This document shows positions 1 through 6,256 of a stretch of 8,373 nt of DNA, piece by piece. Position 1 is the stretch's first letter; each line of letters begins with the position of its first letter. The translations under genes were made by a program, and so were the position numbers. The notes under the pieces were generated by a model. The model was not told the origin of the DNA. It was given only the letters and a program-made list of their open reading frames with translations, and made no database searches. The stretch is from Clostridia bacterium (GTDB lineage: Bacteria; Bacillota; Clostridia; Christensenellales; DUVY01), in NCBI GenBank assembly GCA_026001225.1, contig BNZQ01000063.1:1-8373 (forward strand), read 5' to 3'.

Positions 1-1
1 T

Positions 2-160
2 CGTTTTGGGAGTAAGAACCGATCAGAGATATACAATAAAACCGATTTAAGTCCGACCGATTTTTTACGGAGTTAAAAAATCGCGTTTGGTCGGAACAGA
101 GCGCGGAGCGAGCGATCAAGCGAGGAATCCGAACAGGATTCCGAAGTCAGAGCGAAGCGG
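2..160. repeat. 159-bp direct repeat, copy 1
   Basis: This segment aligns without gaps to 297-455, with 8 substitutions seen by eye (about 95% identity). Internally it can fold twice. TCCGACC (52-58) plus GATTTTTT (59-66) pairs with AAAAAATC (75-82) and GGTCGGA (89-95), with a GCGTTT bulge. GGAATCC (124-130) pairs with GGATTCC (136-142). No credible gene lies in it. It may extend left of the window edge. It is probably an interspersed palindromic intergenic repeat of this genome; no function is evident. Confidence 0.85.
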
Positions 161-193
161 CGCGCGCGGCCACCCCGTCCCTATTCAAGGGCA

Positions 194-217
194 CCCCTCC
201 GTAGAGGGGAATTTTTA
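194..217 (+). terminator. terminator-like hairpin between repeats
   Basis: CCCCTC (194-199) and GAGGGG (204-209) form a 6-bp stem around a CGTA loop, followed by AATTTTT. It looks like a weak intrinsic terminator. It lies inside a repeat-derived spacer with no gene ahead of it in the window, so it may simply be part of the repeat. Confidence 0.4.
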
Positions 218-230
218 AGAGGTTGGGATT

Positions 231-270
231 CCACGGCGGGCCGGCGCACGCTGCCGGCCCCTACGGCATC
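231..270. repeat. GC-rich dispersed hairpin repeat, copy A
   Basis: GGGCCGGC (238-245) and GCCGGCCC (253-260) form a perfect 8-bp stem around GCACGCT. The reverse complement of this stretch closely matches 3594-3622 (shared GGCAGCGTGCG then CGGCCCG), so it is a dispersed REP-like unit present in opposite orientation on the other side of secA. Function unknown. Confidence 0.65.
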
Positions 271-296
271 CCTCTGAATGACACAAGACGGCGGGG

Positions 297-455
297 CGTT
301 TTGAGAGTAAGAACCGATTAGAAATATAAAATAAAACCGATTTAAGTCCGACCGATTTTTTGCGAAGTCAAAAAATCGCGTTTGGTCGGAACAGAGCGCG
401 GAGCGAACGATCAAGCGAGGAATCCGAACAGGATTCCGAAGTCAGAGCGAAGCGG
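297..455. repeat. 159-bp direct repeat, copy 2
   Basis: Second copy of the element at 2-160, same orientation, offset 295 bp. The last 45 or so bases are identical to copy 1; most differences are in the first third. The two hairpins are preserved: the poly-T/poly-A stem differs only in its loop (ACGGAGTT versus GCGAAGTC), which suggests the fold is under constraint. After 455 the copies diverge. Confidence 0.85.
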
Positions 456-465
456 AGCGCGAAAG

Positions 466-514
466 CAACCTCCCCCAATTTTTTTGCAAGCTTTCTTTTA
501 GCATAAAAGAAAGC
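466..514. repeat. TTTCTTTTA/TAAAAGAAA hairpin with GCAACCTCCCCC flank, upstream copy
   Basis: GCTTTCTTTTA (490-500) and TAAAAGAAAGC (504-514) make a perfect 11-bp stem with a GCA loop. It is preceded by GCAACCTCCCCC and a T-run. The same arrangement occurs downstream of secA in reverse complement (3362-3417), so the gene is bracketed by inverted copies of this unit. It could act as a transcription barrier or be a small mobile repeat. Confidence 0.7.
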
Positions 515-529
515 GGTCTGCTCTTTAAC

Positions 530-554
530 ACTTTCTTTTTCGGTAAAAGAAAGT
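530..554. repeat. second hairpin of the same family before secA
   Basis: ACTTTCTTTT (530-539) and AAAAGAAAGT (545-554) form a 10-bp perfect stem around TCGGT. The arms match the hairpin at 490-514 and the one after secA in sequence but differ in loop. It sits just upstream of the secA promoter. Confidence 0.7.
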
Positions 555-569
555 ACTCCTCTCTTTGAG

Positions 570-598
570 TTGCAAATTTTCTCATTTTAGGGTATAAT
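570..598 (+). promoter_or_regulatory. sigma-70 type promoter of secA
   Basis: TTGCAA (-35, 570-575), a 17-bp spacer and a perfect TATAAT (-10, 593-598). With a start point about 7 nt after the -10, transcription would begin near 605, only about 3 nt before the secA ATG at 608. No Shine-Dalgarno lies between them; the nearest purine run, AGGG at 589-592, is inside the promoter and 15 nt from the ATG. The predicted mRNA is leaderless or nearly so. Confidence 0.75.
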
Positions 599-607
599 TG
601 ATTTACT

Positions 608-3358
608 ATGGGACTTTTTTCAATTTTCAAATCCGACAGTACGCGGGCGATCCGCAAATTGCAGGGAAACCTGTTTAAAATCAACGCGCTCGAAGAAAAG
701 TATAAGGCGATGTCCGACGAGGACTTAACCGCGACCACCGGCGCGTTGAAGGAGCGGCTCAAAAACTATGAAACGCTGAACGACATCCTGCCCGACGCGT
801 TCGCCCTCGTGAGAGAGGCAAGCCGCCGCGTGCTGGGTATGCGGCACTTCGATGTGCAGATGCTGGGCGGCATGGTCTTGCATCAGGGGCGCATCTCGGA
901 GATGAGAACCGGCGAGGGCAAAACGCTGGTCGCCACGCTGCCCGCTTATTTGAACGCCTTGACGGGCGAGGGCGTGCACGTCGTCACCGTCAACGATTAT
1001 TTGGCGAAGCGCGACGCCGAGTGGATGGGTAAGATTTTCCGCTTTCTCGGCCTTACGGTCGGCGTGTCCGTCAACGGCATGGAGCCGGACGCGAAACGCG
1101 CGGCGTACACCTGCGATATCACCTACGCCACGAACAACGAGTTAGGCTTCGATTATTTGCGCGACAATATGGTCATCAACCGCCGCGATATGGTGCTGCG
1201 CCCGCTGTCCTACGCGATCGTGGACGAGGTGGACAGCATTTTGATCGACGAGGCGAGAACGCCGTTGATCATCAGCGGCAAATCCGACAAATCCTCTGAA
1301 ATGTACGCCACTGCGAACAAATTCGCGCGGACGTTGGAGGTCGGCGAGAACGCTTATATGACCGAGGAGGAGATGAAGCGCACCGGCGCGGAAAAGGACG
1401 GCGATGTCGATATCGACGAGAAAAAGAAAACCGTCCACATGACCGAACAGGGCGTGCGCCGGGCCGAACGTTATTTCCATGTGGAAAACCTGTCCGACGC
1501 GGATAACAGCGACCTCAACCACTATATCAACAACGCGCTGCGCGCCAACTTCATCATGAAGAAGGACAACGATTATATCGTGGCCGACGACGAGATCATC
1601 ATCATCGACGAATTCACGGGCCGCCGCATGATCGGCCGCCGCTACAGCGAGGGCCTGCATCAAGCGATCGAGGCCAAGGAGGGCGTGCGCATTCAAAACG
1701 AGAACAAAACGCTGGCCACGATCACGTTCCAAAATTATTTCCGTTTGTACAAGAAATTGGCGGGCATGACCGGTACCGCGAAAACCGAGGAATCCGAATT
1801 CCGCGGCATCTATAAATTGGACGTCGTGACCATTCCGACCAACGCGCCGATGGTCCGCTTTGACGAGAACGACGTGATTTACGCCACAATCAAGGGCAAG
1901 TATCAGGCGATCGTCGAGGATATCGAGGATTGCTTCAGCCGTAAGCAGCCCGTGCTGGTCGGCACCGTCAGCGTCGAGCGCAGCGAGGAAGTCAGCAAAT
2001 TATTGAAGATCAAAAAGATACCGCACAGCATTTTGAACGCTAAGAACCACGGCGCCGAGGCCGAGATCGTCGCGCAGGCCGGTAAAAGCGGCGCGGTCAC
2101 GATCGCCACGAACATGGCGGGCCGCGGCACCGATATCATGCTGGGCGGTAACGCCGAATATTCGGCCAAAAAATTCATGCGCGACCAAGGGTTCAAGGAG
2201 GAAATCATCAGCGCGGCGACCTCCTACGCGCACACCGACGATCCCGAAATTTTGGCCGCTAAAGAGGAATACAAAAAGCAATACGACGCCTTTAACGAGG
2301 TCGTCAGGAAGGAAAAGGCCGAGGTCGTAGAGGCGGGCGGCCTGCGCATCATCGGCACCGAGCGGCACGAGTCGCGGCGCATCGACAATCAGCTGCGCGG
2401 CCGGTCGGGGCGGCAGGGCGATCCCGGTTCCTCCGTCTTTTACATTTCGTTAGAGGACGATTTAGCGCGCGTGTTCGGCGGCGAACGGCTGAAACGCTTT
2501 ATGGGCGGCGAGGAGGACAACGAGCCGTTCCAATTCCGCATGATGACCCGCCTGATAGAGCACGCCCAAAAGAATATCGAGGGCCGCAACTTCTCGATCC
2601 GCAAGCAGGTTTTGGAATACGACGACGTGATGAACCGCCAACGCGAGATCATTTACGGCGAGCGCAACAAGGTCTTGCAGGGGCAGGACATACACGGCGA
2701 AACTCTCGACATGATCAAGGTCACGATCGAGAACGTCATGGACGACTATGCCGATCCCAACAAGGATTGGCGCGAGTGGGACACTGACGGCTTTAACCGC
2801 GAAATATCCAATAAGATTTTGCCGGGCGATCCCGAAACGTTCATCACCGAGGAACGTCTGACCAACTATACGATTTCCGAAATCGAAAAGCAGCTGGTCC
2901 AAAAGGTCACCGAAAATTTGGAAGCGAAGGCCAAGGCCGCGCGCGAGGTCGGGCTGGACTTTTCCGAGGTTGAACGTATCGTTTTGCTGCGGATCGTGGA
3001 CGCGCGTTGGATCGAGCATATCGACGCGATGGACGCGCTGCGGCGCGGTATCGGCCTGCGCGGCTACGGTCAGCAGGATCCCGTCATCGCCTATAAAAAA
3101 GAGGGCTTCGAGATGTTCGGCGAGATGACCGAGCACATCCGAGAGGAAACCGTCATGTACCTGCTGCGCGTCAACATCCAAAAGGCTCCCGAACGCAGCG
3201 AGGCGCCGCGGCAGCTGATCATGAACAGGAGTCCCGGCGGCGAAAAGCCGGTCATTCGTCCCCGCGCCGCCGCGCCCGAAAAGACGAGGAAGGTCGGCCC
3301 GAATGATCCTTGTCCGTGCGGAAGCGGGAAGAAGTATAAGCAATGCTGCATGAAGTAG
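608..3358 (+). CDS. secA: protein translocase subunit SecA
   Basis: SecA is the ATPase motor that drives preproteins through the SecYEG channel; it works at the inner face of the cytoplasmic membrane. The 916-residue product has the full family layout. Seen: Walker A MRTGEGKT (99-106), the DEVD box (206-209) followed by DSILIDEARTPLIISG, the motif VI region with RGRSGRQGDPG near residue 600, the helical scaffold/wing region, and a C-terminal zinc motif CPCGSGKKYKQCC with Cys902, 904, 913 and 914. This zinc tail binds SecB or other partners in known SecA proteins. The protein is longer than Bacillus SecA (about 840) and close to E. coli SecA (901). The start MGLFSIFK is the usual SecA beginning. 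It has its own promoter with almost no leader, stops at TAG, and stands alone: the next gene is 318 bp away. Intact, with GC-rich codon use. Confidence 0.98.
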   Translation: MGLFSIFKSDSTRAIRKLQGNLFKINALEEKYKAMSDEDLTATTGALKERLKNYETLNDILPDAFALVREASRRVLGMRHFDVQMLGGMVLHQGRISEMRTGEGKTLVATLPAYLNALTGEGVHVVTVNDYLAKRDAEWMGKIFRFLGLTVGVSVNGMEPDAKRAAYTCDITYATNNELGFDYLRDNMVINRRDMVLRPLSYAIVDEVDSILIDEARTPLIISGKSDKSSEMYATANKFARTLEVGENAYMTEEEMKRTGAEKDGDVDIDEKKKTVHMTEQGVRRAERYFHVENLSDADNSDLNHYINNALRANFIMKKDNDYIVADDEIIIIDEFTGRRMIGRRYSEGLHQAIEAKEGVRIQNENKTLATITFQNYFRLYKKLAGMTGTAKTEESEFRGIYKLDVVTIPTNAPMVRFDENDVIYATIKGKYQAIVEDIEDCFSRKQPVLVGTVSVERSEEVSKLLKIKKIPHSILNAKNHGAEAEIVAQAGKSGAVTIATNMAGRGTDIMLGGNAEYSAKKFMRDQGFKEEIISAATSYAHTDDPEILAAKEEYKKQYDAFNEVVRKEKAEVVEAGGLRIIGTERHESRRIDNQLRGRSGRQGDPGSSVFYISLEDDLARVFGGERLKRFMGGEEDNEPFQFRMMTRLIEHAQKNIEGRNFSIRKQVLEYDDVMNRQREIIYGERNKVLQGQDIHGETLDMIKVTIENVMDDYADPNKDWREWDTDGFNREISNKILPGDPETFITEERLTNYTISEIEKQLVQKVTENLEAKAKAAREVGLDFSEVERIVLLRIVDARWIEHIDAMDALRRGIGLRGYGQQDPVIAYKKEGFEMFGEMTEHIREETVMYLLRVNIQKAPERSEAPRQLIMNRSPGGEKPVIRPRAAAPEKTRKVGPNDPCPCGSGKKYKQCCMK

Positions 3359-3361
3359 CTC

Positions 3362-3430
3362 CTACTTTCTTTTAGTATAAAAGAAAGTAGCAAAGAAAAA
3401 TTTGGGGGGGAGGTTGCGACTCCTCCCCCC
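3362..3430. repeat. hairpin pair after secA (inverted copy of the upstream unit)
   Basis: CTACTTTCTTTTA (3362-3374) and TAAAAGAAAGTAG (3378-3390) form a perfect 13-bp stem with a GTA loop, starting 3 nt after the secA stop. Then GGGGGGAGG (3405-3413) pairs with CCTCCCCCC (3422-3430). Read on the minus strand this matches 466-514 upstream of secA. The first hairpin may help end the secA transcript, but it lacks a good U-run on the plus strand. Confidence 0.75.
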
Positions 3431-3532
3431 AAACCCCCTCTAAACGCGTAAGGACGGATTGTTTTGCGCAAGCCGTTGTGCGAAAAGAGGAGCGGGGCGT
3501 CGTAATTCGCAAAAGATCGATCCTTTAATTGT

Positions 3533-3556
3533 GCATTGTGAATTGAGCATTGTGAA
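3533..3556. repeat. short tandem GCATTGTGAA repeat
   Basis: GCATTGTGAA occurs at 3533-3542 and again at 3547-3556, separated by TTGA. A second low-complexity stretch with CCACTAA twice lies at about 3648-3661. Both look like slippage-type microrepeats in the gap between secA and the next gene. No gene is seen in 3359-3676. Confidence 0.6.
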
Positions 3557-3562
3557 AGGTTG

Positions 3563-3632
3563 GATTTCAATATCGACTTAAGGTGTTCCCTTGTAGGGTC
3601 AGGGCAGCGTGCGTCGGCCCGACATTGAAATC
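3563..3632. repeat. 70-bp unit with 9-bp terminal inverted repeats; dispersed repeat copy B
   Basis: GATTTCAAT (3563-3571) and ATTGAAATC (3624-3632) are perfect inverted ends. The interior (3594-3622) matches the reverse complement of the GC-rich repeat at 231-270. The short ends and related copies suggest a MITE-like or REP-like element. It is too short to encode anything. Confidence 0.55.
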
Positions 3633-3676
3633 GCAACTTTTAACTGACCACTAACCACTAAAAAGAGAGTGAAAGC

Positions 3677-4225
3677 GTGAAAAAAATGTTGGGCGACTGG
3701 CGGCAGCCGGAGGTTCAGGACTTGGGACGGCTGATCGACAGTCAAAGCAAGTCGACCGTCGCGGCGTGGTGCGTTTCCTATGCGGAGACGCGGATGCTGC
3801 CGATTTACGAACGGGCGTATCCGTCCGATACGCGGCCGCGGGACGCGCTGGCCGCCGCCCGCGCATATATCGCGGACGCCGCCGCCTTTCCCGAATTGAA
3901 AGCCGGCGTTTCGACCTGCCACGCGGCGGCCAAGGAAGCGGAAAGGAACCCCGCCGCGCAGGCCGCGGCGAGGGCGACCGCTCACGCCGCGTCGGCGGTT
4001 CACGCTTTGGCGCACTCGTTGGGGCTTGCTCTGTACGGCACGACGGCGGTCGCCTACGGCCGCGCGGGAACCGAAGCGAACGCGGGACTTTACGACCGGA
4101 TTGCGAAAACCGAATTTGACAAAATGGAAGAAACGCTGTTCGCCGCCTCCGTCGAGAACGAAAAAGAGCCTTCGCAGGTCGATTGGCGGGAGTTGGACAG
4201 GATTTTAAAGAGTACGACCGTATAA
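3677..4225 (+). CDS. Imm-5-like putative immunity protein
   Basis: This 182-residue, alanine-rich, mostly helical protein has the hallmarks of the Imm-5-like putative immunity family. Seen: an N-terminal helix with WCVSYAETRMLPIYE (31-45), then PSDTRPRDALAAARAY (49-64), then a His/Ala-rich helical block from CHAAAK (81-86) through HAASAVHALAHSLG (103-116). There is no signal peptide or membrane helix, so it should be cytosolic. Family members were named from polymorphic-toxin analyses, but most occur without a recognisable toxin, and no toxin gene is visible here. Role in this cell: unknown. The start is GTG, with a weak GAGAG-type Shine-Dalgarno at 3664-3669; an ATG three codons later is possible. 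It lies between secA and prfB, genes that are often adjacent in Bacillota, so it may be an insertion. A terminator follows it. Confidence 0.65.
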   Translation: MKKMLGDWRQPEVQDLGRLIDSQSKSTVAAWCVSYAETRMLPIYERAYPSDTRPRDALAAARAYIADAAAFPELKAGVSTCHAAAKEAERNPAAQAAARATAHAASAVHALAHSLGLALYGTTAVAYGRAGTEANAGLYDRIAKTEFDKMEETLFAASVENEKEPSQVDWRELDRILKSTTV

Positions 4226-4281
4226 AACAGGCGGTGTGCAAATCGTATGATCGAGGGATTTTGAGTCGGATTATTTAGGAT

Positions 4282-4330
4282 AAAATGCCGTAAAAGCGCA
4301 GGCCGTAGCATCGCTACGGCCGAGCATTTT
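4282..4330 (+). terminator. intrinsic terminator after the Imm-5-like gene
   Basis: GGCCGTAGC (4301-4309) and GCTACGGCC (4313-4321) form a perfect 9-bp stem with an ATC loop, followed by GAGCATTTTT. An outer AAAATGC (4282-4288) can pair with the downstream GCATTTT, so it may work in both directions. It separates this gene from prfB. Confidence 0.75.
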
Positions 4331-4363
4331 TCGGAGATTTAGACAAATAAGCCGTCAAATTTC

Positions 4364-4392
4364 CCGACAGGCAATTCTATTGCCGTCATAAG
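4364..4392 (+). promoter_or_regulatory. possible weak promoter of prfB
   Basis: CCGACA (4364-4369) and CATAAG (4387-4392) are separated by 17 bp; each matches four of six consensus bases. With the terminator just upstream, prfB needs a promoter in this gap, and this is the best candidate seen. Start would be near 4399, leaving about 19 nt of leader with no Shine-Dalgarno. Confidence 0.3.
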
Positions 4393-4417
4393 TTTGCAAA
4401 ACCGCCAACAAAACATT

Positions 4418-5515
4418 ATGCTTTTAATCGACGAATTAAAAATCTCTATAGCGGAAGCCGAACGCCTTGTGACCGAGGCGGGGCAGAAGTTGGATTTGCC
4501 GAAATTGACGGCGGAATTGGCCGGGCTCAAAAGGAAACAGGAGGCCGAGGGCTTTTTTTCCGATATGGCGTTGGCGCAAAGGGTCAATAAGCGCGTTTCC
4601 GATTTGGAAGCCGAGATCGGGGAATACGAGCGGCTGGCGCGGCTCGTCCGTGACACGCGGGAATTTTTGGAGCTTGCCGAGGCCGAAAGCGACGAAAAGG
4701 TCTTGGGCGGAATCCGGGCCGAATTGCAGGCTCTGAACGCCGAGGCCGAAAAGCTGTATCTGTCCACAATGCTCTCGGGGGAATACGACCGTTGCAACGC
4801 GATCGTCACCGTTCATTCAGGCGCGGGCGGCACCGAAAGCTGCGACTGGGCCGACATGCTGTACCGTATGTACGGCCGTTGGTGTGAACGGGCGGGGTAC
4901 AAGACGCGCCTGCTCGATTATCAGGAGGGCGACGGCGCGGGGATTAAAAGCGTCACGTTTACCGTGACGGGAACGAACGCTTACGGGTATTTAAAGGCCG
5001 AAAAGGGCGTCCACCGTTTGGTGCGCATTTCGCCGTTCGACGCCAACAAGCGGCGGCACACGTCGTTCGCCTCGGCGGAGGTCATGCCCGAAATCGAAAA
5101 CGATGTTGAAATCGAAATCCGCGCCGAGGATTTGAAGGTGGACACGTACCGATCGAGCGGGGCGGGCGGCCAACACGTCAATAAGACCGAAAGCGCGATC
5201 CGCATCACGCACATTCCCACGGGGCTCGTCGCGGCTTGTCAAAACGAGCGCAGCCAAATTCAGAACCGCGAAACCGCGATGAGGATGCTGAAAAGCAAGC
5301 TGATCGAGATGAAGGAGCGCGAAAACATGGAACGCGCCGCGGGAATCAAGGGCGAAATCAAAAAAATCGAGTGGGGCAGTCAAATCCGGAGCTATGTGTT
5401 CTGCCCGTATACCATGGTCAAGGATCACCGCACGGGCTTTGAAACGTCAGACGTGGCGGGCGTCATGGATGGGGATTTGGATCGGTTTATTTTTGAATAC
5501 TTGAAACGGATATAA
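4418..5515 (+). CDS. prfB: peptide chain release factor 2 (RF2), without programmed frameshift
   Basis: RF2 recognises UGA and UAA in the ribosomal A site and triggers release of the finished protein. Starting at ATG 4418 the product is 365 residues, the E. coli RF2 length. The key motifs fall at the E. coli positions: SPF (205-207), the codon-reading motif that identifies RF2 rather than RF1, and GGQ (250-252), the catalytic motif whose Gln is methylated in known RFs. Residue 246 is Ser. An upstream in-frame TTG at 4394 would add eight residues with no homology support. Neither start has a clear Shine-Dalgarno. Most bacterial prfB genes carry an in-frame TGA at codon 26 and need a +1 shift. 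Here codons 25-26 read TTG GAT (Leu-Asp, 4490-4495) in one continuous frame, so the autoregulatory site has been lost. Ends in TAA; a large palindrome follows. Confidence 0.97.
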   Translation: MLLIDELKISIAEAERLVTEAGQKLDLPKLTAELAGLKRKQEAEGFFSDMALAQRVNKRVSDLEAEIGEYERLARLVRDTREFLELAEAESDEKVLGGIRAELQALNAEAEKLYLSTMLSGEYDRCNAIVTVHSGAGGTESCDWADMLYRMYGRWCERAGYKTRLLDYQEGDGAGIKSVTFTVTGTNAYGYLKAEKGVHRLVRISPFDANKRRHTSFASAEVMPEIENDVEIEIRAEDLKVDTYRSSGAGGQHVNKTESAIRITHIPTGLVAACQNERSQIQNRETAMRMLKSKLIEMKERENMERAAGIKGEIKKIEWGSQIRSYVFCPYTMVKDHRTGFETSDVAGVMDGDLDRFIFEYLKRI

Positions 5516-5545
5516 ATAGTTGAAATTTTTTGGAAAGGGGCGAGA

Positions 5546-5575
5546 GGGAAACCTTTTTTATAAAAAAGGTTTCCC
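5546..5575. terminator. 30-bp perfect palindrome after prfB
   Basis: GGGAAACCTTTTTTA (5546-5560) is followed at once by its exact reverse complement, TAAAAAAGGTTTCCC (5561-5575). Flanks can extend the structure imperfectly: AATTTTTTGGAAAGGG just before, CCCTTTAAAAAAATT just after (to about 5599). Its place 30 bp after the stop suggests a bidirectional terminator or an RNA-end stabiliser. It could equally be a repeat family of this genome. Confidence 0.65.
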
Positions 5576-5618
5576 CCGCAAACTCCCTTTAAAAAAATTA
5601 GCTGTATAAGGAGAAGGT

Positions 5619-5825
5619 ATGACGATAAAATTAAACGTAACGGGCATGAGCTGTCCGCATTGCGAAAGGGCGGTCGAGGCCGCCGCGGGAGCGGTGGCAG
5701 GCGTGAAGAGCGTCAAGGCTTCGGCCAAGAAGGGGATCGCCGAGGTCAAATACGACGGGAGCGCGCAGACGAGGGAAAGCATCGCGAACGCGATCCGCAG
5801 ACAGGGCTACGGCGTCGGAGAATAA
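5619..5825 (+). CDS. heavy-metal-associated (HMA) domain protein, CopZ-like
   Basis: The 68-residue product is a single HMA domain, the ferredoxin-like fold that carries Cu(I) and similar ions between cytosolic partners. Seen: the metal site GMSCPHC (residues 9-15, Cys12 and Cys15), the conserved GVKSVKAS strand, and a C-terminal IANAIRRQGYGV helix and turn. The length matches stand-alone copper chaperones rather than a fragment of a P-type ATPase. A strong Shine-Dalgarno, AAGGAG (5608-5613), lies 5 nt before ATG. No copper ATPase or regulator is present in the window, so the metal and the partner are not established. It is the last clearly chromosomal gene before the AT-rich element. Confidence 0.9.
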   Translation: MTIKLNVTGMSCPHCERAVEAAAGAVAGVKSVKASAKKGIAEVKYDGSAQTRESIANAIRRQGYGVGE

Positions 5826-5857
5826 CGGGGACGGCGCGGCAAACGCGATTGAGATAA

Positions 5858-6076
5858 AATATCAATGACGTTACGGCGGGCGGCACGGGATATACGTATT
5901 CGGGCGTCATCGTTACGCTTAATCAGAATAACGGGTATTACATAATCACAGGCACCGGCGCAGAGACAAGCAAGAGAGCGATTGTTATACGGCGGTTTCG
6001 AGGAACAAAAGACGGTATTAAATATGTTCTTGAACAAGGTGATAATTTTCCGAAAAAATGTGGAAATTTACGTTAA
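5858..6076 (+). pseudogene. remnant resembling a repetitive surface protein
   Basis: This frame is open for 72 codons but has no start codon or ribosome site, and is preceded directly by TAA. Its first half reads NDVTAGGTGYTYSG, then VIVTLNQNNGYYIITGTG, then ETSKRAIVI. The pattern of aromatic strand, ITGTG turn and TSKRIVV-like strand is common in secreted, repeat-rich carbohydrate-binding proteins of gut Clostridia. The second half does not continue that pattern. It looks like a leftover of a larger gene, perhaps cut when the neighbouring element arrived. Recognition is by eye only. Confidence 0.35.
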
Positions 6077-6188
6077 TTTAATCCCTTTGCCCTTACTTGG
6101 GGGAATTGACCTCGACATAACGCCGCAGGACTTTTTAGTCCAAACGGGCGAAAATACCTTAAATAACACGGCAAATACCTCAAACGAC

Positions 6189-6221
6189 ATGAAAAAGACG
6201 GGAGCGACCCGTCTTTTTCAT
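6189..6221. terminator. bidirectional intrinsic terminator at the left of the AT-rich element
   Basis: ATGAAAAAGACGGG (6189-6202) and CCCGTCTTTTTCAT (6208-6221) form a perfect 14-bp stem around AGCGA. The core GACGGG/CCCGTC is flanked by A5 and T5, the classic form of a two-way intrinsic terminator. The ATG inside the left arm is probably not a start. The right arm is also the start of a segment repeated at 6798-6833. Confidence 0.8.
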
Positions 6222-6236
6222 AGTCACCTTTATATA
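6206..6236 (+). promoter_or_regulatory. repeated promoter-like segment, copy 1
   Basis: The segment GACCCGT, a short T-rich part, ATAGT, two bases, then CCTTTATATA recurs at 6798-6833. Here it ends about 20 bp before the ATG at 6257. The conserved TATATA may be a -10 element; no convincing -35 is seen. The repetition ahead of two gene blocks suggests shared expression control or a recombination site. Confidence 0.5.
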
Positions 6237-6256
6237 GTGAAAATAATGTTGGCAAG

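Noticed and set aside
181..414. Minus-strand 77-residue ORF across the left repeats
   Set aside because: It only translates the repeat units; there is no ribosome site, and its composition follows the hairpins rather than a protein.
2..455. CRISPR array
   Set aside because: Only two 159-bp copies with a 136-bp spacer that is itself repeat-derived; no short repeats of 25-40 bp and no cas genes.
1142..3343. Long minus-strand ORFs opposite secA (for example 2462-3343 and 1142-1732)
   Set aside because: Shadows of a GC-rich gene whose plus-strand frame is certain.
4394..4417. TTG start for prfB, adding eight residues
   Set aside because: ATG 4418 gives exact E. coli RF2 length and motif positions; the extra residues look non-homologous.
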